Source: CAYJPV01 sp964396055 (GTDB lineage: Bacteria > Acidobacteriota > Vicinamibacteria > Vicinamibacterales > JAKQTR01). Taken from it: a stretch of 24,696 bases of DNA. The position numbers were made by a program, and so were the translations under genes. The stretch is taken from NCBI GenBank assembly GCA_964396055.1, contig CAYNDV010000064.1, forward strand, positions 1-24,696, given 5' to 3'. Shown here piece by piece: positions 21,566-24,696 of this stretch (positions are counted from its first letter, which is position 1; each line of letters starts with the position of its first letter). Under the pieces are notes generated by a model. It had not been told where the DNA came from. It worked only from the letters and a program-made list of their open reading frames with translations, and did no database searches.

Positions 21566-23691
21566 GCAAGACGAAGCCCCGCCGGCGCGGCGAACGGGCC
21601 CCGGAGCGGTTCCTCAATCGTGAACTCTCCTGGCTGGCCTTCAACGCCCGGGTGCTGGAGGAGGCGGCGGACGCCTCCAACCCGCTGCTGGAGCGCGTCA
21701 AGTTCGCGGCCATCACGGCTTCCAACCTCGACGAGTTCTTCATGGTGCGCGTGGCGCGCCTGAAGAACGCCGTGCGGGAAGGCGACGCCGAGCCCGATCC
21801 GGCGGGCCTCACGCCGGCCCAGCAGTTCAAGGCCGTGGCCACCCGCGTCCACGAGTTCGTGGAACAGCTCTACACCCTCGTGAACCGGCAGTTGCAGCCG
21901 GCCCTCGAGGCCGCGGGCATCCGCATCCGGCACGTGGCGGACCTCGACGCGGCCGCGCGCGCGGCGGTGACCGCCCACTTCCGCGAACAGGTGCTGCCGG
22001 CGCTCACGCCCCTGGCGATCGACGCGTCGCGGCCCTTCCCCCTCCTGGCGTCGCTCAGCCTCAACGTCGTCCTCCGCCTGGCGCCGGCGGATGCCGGCGC
22101 CGCCCCGCGCCTGGCCGTGGTGCAGATCCCGCCGCGGCTGCCGCGTCTCGTGCGCGTGCCAGGCGAGGCGGCCACGTTCGTCCTGCTGGGCGACGTCATC
22201 CGCGCCGAGTTCGACACGCTCTTTCCCGGCCAGGCGGTGCTCGAGTCGGCCATCCTGCGCCTGTCGCGCGATTCCGAACTCGAACTCGACGACGAAGGGG
22301 GGCTGCCTTACCTGGAGGCCATCGAGGAAGAACTGCGCCAGCGCCGCCGCAGCGATGTCGTCCGGCTCGAAATCGAGTCCGGTGCCAGCCAGGACCTGCT
22401 CGATCAGGTGGCCGGCGAGGTCGGCGCCACGCCCGACGACGTGTACCGGATCGACGGCATGCTGGACGTGCGCGTCCTGATGGGCCTCACCGAACTGCCC
22501 GGCTTCGACGACTTGCGCGACAAGCCCTGGAAACCGGTTCCGGTGTTCGACGAGCGCGACCGGCGCAGCATCTTCGACCTGATCGGCGAGCGCGACATCT
22601 TCCTGCACCATCCGTACGAGTCGTTCGATCCCGTGGTCCAGCTCGTCGAGGAGGCCGCCGACGATCCCGACGTGATGGCGATCAAGATGACGCTGTACCG
22701 GACGTCGGGCGACTCGCCGATCATCGCGGCCCTCACCCGCGCCGCAGATCTCGGCAAGCAGGTCACCGTGATTGTCGAGCTGATGGCCCGCTTCGACGAG
22801 CAGCGGAACATCGCCTGGGCGCGCAAGCTCGAGGAGTCCGGCGCGCACGTCATCTACGGCATCCGCGGCCTGAAGGTGCACGGCAAGATCTGCCTGGTGG
22901 TGCGCCGCGGGCGCGACGGCATCCGCCGCTACGTGCACCTCGGCACGGGCAACTACAACGATCGCACGGCCCGCCTCTATACCGACATGGGCCTGCTGAC
23001 CGCCTCGCCCGACATCGGCGTGGACGCCTCGGCGTTCTTCAATGCCCTCACGGGGTATTCCGATCCGCCGCGCCTGCGCAAGCTCGTGATGGCGCCCACG
23101 CACCTGCGCGAGCGCCTGGTGAAGCTCATCGAGCGGGAGACGCGGCGCGCGGCGGCGGGCCAACCCGCGGCGATCCGGGCCAAGATGAACGCCCTGGTCG
23201 ACGAGCGCGTCGTGCAGGCGCTCTACGCCGCGTCGCAGGCGGGCGTGCCGGTGCGGCTCAACGTCCGCGGCATCTGCGTCCTGCGGCCGGGCATCAAGGG
23301 CCTCAGCGAGAATATCGCCGTCGTCTCCATCGTCGGGCGGTTCCTCGAGCACACGCGCGTGTTCCACTTCCTGAACGGGGGCGATGACGAGGTGTACCTG
23401 GCGAGTGCGGACTGGATGCCGCGCAACCTCGACAGGCGAATCGAGCTGATGTTCCCGGTGGAGGCCCCCGAGTGCCGGCGCCGCGTCCTCGAGGCCCTCG
23501 ACATCCTCTTCCGCGACAACGTGAAGGGGCGGCGCCTGTCGTCGGACGGAACCTGGAAGGTGCCGCCGCGGCCGGCCGCCGACCCGCCGGTCGCGGCCCA
23601 GGCGGCGCTCTACGACCTGGCCCGCAAGGCCTGGGAGCGCCGGGAAGCCGCCGTGCCGGACACCTTCGTGCCCCTGGCCCGTCGCCCCTAG
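21562..23691 (+). CDS. ppk1: Polyphosphate kinase 1
   Basis: A 709-residue enzyme that makes polyphosphate from ATP. The family blocks appear in order: FLNRELSWLAFNARVLEEA (N-domain, from about residue 16), ASNLDEFFMVR, HPYESFDPVV, MAIKMTLYRTSGDSPI, then KVHGKICLV with His440, equivalent to the autophosphorylated histidine of E. coli Ppk1, and LGTGNYN. SENIAVVSIVGRFLEHTRVFHF with His597 is the second active-site histidine. The GTG at 21562 follows GGGAGGG and overlaps the ppx stop (GTGA); the frame is open further upstream, but that part overlaps ppx. Making and breaking polyphosphate are thus encoded by coupled genes. The stop TAG shares three bases with the stop of the convergent hydrolase gene. 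Confidence 0.97.
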   Translation: MSKTKPRRRGERAPERFLNRELSWLAFNARVLEEAADASNPLLERVKFAAITASNLDEFFMVRVARLKNAVREGDAEPDPAGLTPAQQFKAVATRVHEFVEQLYTLVNRQLQPALEAAGIRIRHVADLDAAARAAVTAHFREQVLPALTPLAIDASRPFPLLASLSLNVVLRLAPADAGAAPRLAVVQIPPRLPRLVRVPGEAATFVLLGDVIRAEFDTLFPGQAVLESAILRLSRDSELELDDEGGLPYLEAIEEELRQRRRSDVVRLEIESGASQDLLDQVAGEVGATPDDVYRIDGMLDVRVLMGLTELPGFDDLRDKPWKPVPVFDERDRRSIFDLIGERDIFLHHPYESFDPVVQLVEEAADDPDVMAIKMTLYRTSGDSPIIAALTRAADLGKQVTVIVELMARFDEQRNIAWARKLEESGAHVIYGIRGLKVHGKICLVVRRGRDGIRRYVHLGTGNYNDRTARLYTDMGLLTASPDIGVDASAFFNALTGYSDPPRLRKLVMAPTHLRERLVKLIERETRRAAAGQPAAIRAKMNALVDERVVQALYAASQAGVPVRLNVRGICVLRPGIKGLSENIAVVSIVGRFLEHTRVFHFLNGGDDEVYLASADWMPRNLDRRIELMFPVEAPECRRRVLEALDILFRDNVKGRRLSSDGTWKVPPRPAADPPVAAQAALYDLARKAWERREAAVPDTFVPLARRP

Positions 23692-24560
23692 CCCCTGGGT
23701 CCCAGCGCGACCAGCCGACCTTCGTCCAGCAGCCAGCACTCGCCCTCGAAGCCCGACGCCGCCAGTTGCTGGCGCAGCACGGGCAGGGCATCGCTGCGTT
23801 CGTAGCGGATGGACAGGTGGTGCAGCACCAGGCACTTCACGCCCGCGTCGCGCGCCAGCCCGAAGACCTCCAGGGACGAGGCATGGATGTCCCAGCGCCG
23901 GTCGCCCGGCTCGAGGAACGTGGCGTCGTGCACGAGCAGGTCGGCGCCGCGGACGAGGTCGGCGCCGATGGGCATGCTGTCGCCGCTGTGCGCGAACAGC
24001 ACGTGCCGGTGCTCCTCCATCACCGCGTCCCGGCCGAGCTCCAGGACCCTCGTGCGGACGTCGTCCTGCGCGAGGCCCGCGAACTCCGGGCGCAGCCGCT
24101 TGCGGGTTTCCACCACGCGGTACCCCAGCGTCGGATCGCTCGTGCCGTGTTTCGACGCGAACGCGTGCAGCGCGCGGTGCCTGCCGAGCGGCACCTCGAG
24201 GCCGTCGTCGGCGGCCACCCAGGTGACGGGAAAGGTCTCGCGGGGCCAGAGTCGCGCGAAGAGATCGCGAACCACCGCCGCGCCGTTGCTGCCGTCCGGA
24301 TAGATGACCGTGAGCGGCTTGTCCGGCGCGCCCTTGCCGTAACGCCGGGACGCCACGAATCCCGGCAGGCCGAGCACGTGGTCGGAATGGCCGTGGGTGA
24401 TGGCCACGACGTCCACCGCCCAGATCTTCGAACCGAGCGCCAGCTGCAGCCCCTCGCCGGCATCGACGAGGAGGTTGAGCGGCTTGTGCCACAGCCAGTT
24501 GCTGAACATGGCCCGGCTGTAGCCGGTGATGGTGGACGTGAGGGAAGTCACGGGATACAT
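23688..24560 (-). CDS. Metallo-beta-lactamase-fold hydrolase, RNase Z-like
   Basis: A 290-residue cytoplasmic protein with the MBL fold: THGHSDH is the HxHxDH metal motif (residues about 55-61). A later histidine in LFAHSGDS, the aspartate in LLVHDATFLE and the histidine in LVLHHLSIRY complete the ligands of a two-metal centre. The order of motifs and the HASSLEVFGLARDAG block after HDATFLE resemble ribonuclease Z and related proteins, so tRNA 3'-end processing is possible. However, the N-terminus lacks the usual FLGTG start, and a general phosphodiesterase role cannot be excluded. Start: ATG 24560, but a TACTAT -10-like box overlaps it, and a GTG at 24551 may be the true, leaderless start. 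It converges on ppk1 with three bases of overlap. Confidence 0.85.
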   Translation of the reverse strand: MYPVTSLTSTITGYSRAMFSNWLWHKPLNLLVDAGEGLQLALGSKIWAVDVVAITHGHSDHVLGLPGFVASRRYGKGAPDKPLTVIYPDGSNGAAVVRDLFARLWPRETFPVTWVAADDGLEVPLGRHRALHAFASKHGTSDPTLGYRVVETRKRLRPEFAGLAQDDVRTRVLELGRDAVMEEHRHVLFAHSGDSMPIGADLVRGADLLVHDATFLEPGDRRWDIHASSLEVFGLARDAGVKCLVLHHLSIRYERSDALPVLRQQLAASGFEGECWLLDEGRLVALGPRG

Positions 24561-24564
24561 AGTA
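24559..24564 (-). promoter_or_regulatory. Possible -10 box for the RNase Z-like gene
   Basis: TACTAT on the minus strand, with seven bases to the GTG at 24551, the same spacing as at ppx. If used, the ATG at 24560 would not be in the transcript. No -35 is recognised because repeats occupy that region. Confidence 0.3.
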
Positions 24565-24573
24565 CACTTCGTT

Positions 24574-24633
24574 GGCCGTTCGGCCGTTCGGCCGTTCGGC
24601 CGTTGGGCCGAACGGCCGAACGGCCGAACGGCC
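24574..24633. repeat. Perfect 28-bp inverted repeat built of GGCC octamers
   Basis: Three and a half GGCCGTTC units (24574-24601), a GTTG loop, then three and a half GGCCGAAC units (24606-24633) form a perfect palindromic stem. It lies upstream of the RNase Z-like gene. The arms are the same octamer family as the other arrays, in both orientations. Confidence 0.92.
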
Positions 24634-24696
24634 CTTTCTGGCCGAATAGCCGAACGGCCCTTTCTGGCCGAATAGCCGAACGGCCCTTTCTGGCCG
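24630..24696. repeat. 26-bp tandem repeat at the window edge
   Basis: Two complete units (24630-24655, 24656-24681) and the first 15 bases of a third, each starting GGCCCTTTCTGGCCGAATAG and ending with an octamer-like CCGAAC. The array continues past the window, so its copy number is unknown. Confidence 0.9.

Noticed and set aside
21304..24567. 1087-residue open frame on the minus strand opposite ppk1
   Set aside because: It is antisense to a clearly real ppk1, has low-complexity Arg/Gly/Ala/His-rich composition and no recognisable domain; long antisense frames are expected in GC-rich genes.
24630..24696. CRISPR array
   Set aside because: Units are contiguous 26-mers with no unique spacers, and there are no cas genes.

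Overview
The window is GC-rich, densely coded bacterial DNA. The 55-base overlap flanking a run of 100 N indicates that it comes from a scaffolded, probably metagenomic, assembly. The gene set suggests an Acidobacteriota (Vicinamibacteria-like) organism: paired M16 peptidases, a two-membrane cell envelope with an OprO/P-type porin, a BACON-like secreted protein, and short GGCC-rich tandem repeats between genes. This taxonomic call is inference from gene content and style; no rRNA, tRNA, CRISPR array or insertion sequence was seen.

Left part (1-6.9 kb): a truncated secreted BACON-like protein and a small membrane protein are divergent. A leftward block follows, in transcription order: active M16 peptidase, catalytically dead M16 partner, glucokinase, DUF4870 membrane protein and YidD. 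A rightward MFS transporter diverges from it, and a leftward one-helix membrane protein lies beyond.

Middle (7-11.6 kb): a compact leftward operon runs CorA/ZntB-type transporter, O-methyltransferase, 68-residue protein, amidase, alpha/beta hydrolase. Three of these genes are linked by ATGA overlaps. The methyltransferase looks broken only because 155 bases (a duplicated 55-mer plus 100 N) were inserted by scaffolding.

Right part (11.6-24.7 kb): a rightward phosphate island, made of an OprO/P-type porin, pstS, pstC, pstA, pstB, phoU, ppx and ppk1, then a convergent metallo-beta-lactamase-fold hydrolase. Direct repeats with an 11-bp period, resembling Pho boxes, precede both the porin and pstS. 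Together the genes describe one process: outer-membrane phosphate entry, periplasmic capture, ABC import, PhoU control, and storage or release as polyphosphate. PstC and PstA are the long variants; PstC carries a beta-propeller-like insertion after its first membrane helix. Stable hairpins sit at the pstS/pstC and pstA/pstB junctions.

Intergenic spaces carry two kinds of short tandem repeats, heptamers and GGCCNAAC-type octamers, at six or more places. These repeats, the porin's N-terminal domain and the 68-residue amidase neighbour are the least explained features. No stretch of more than 300 bases lacks a gene.
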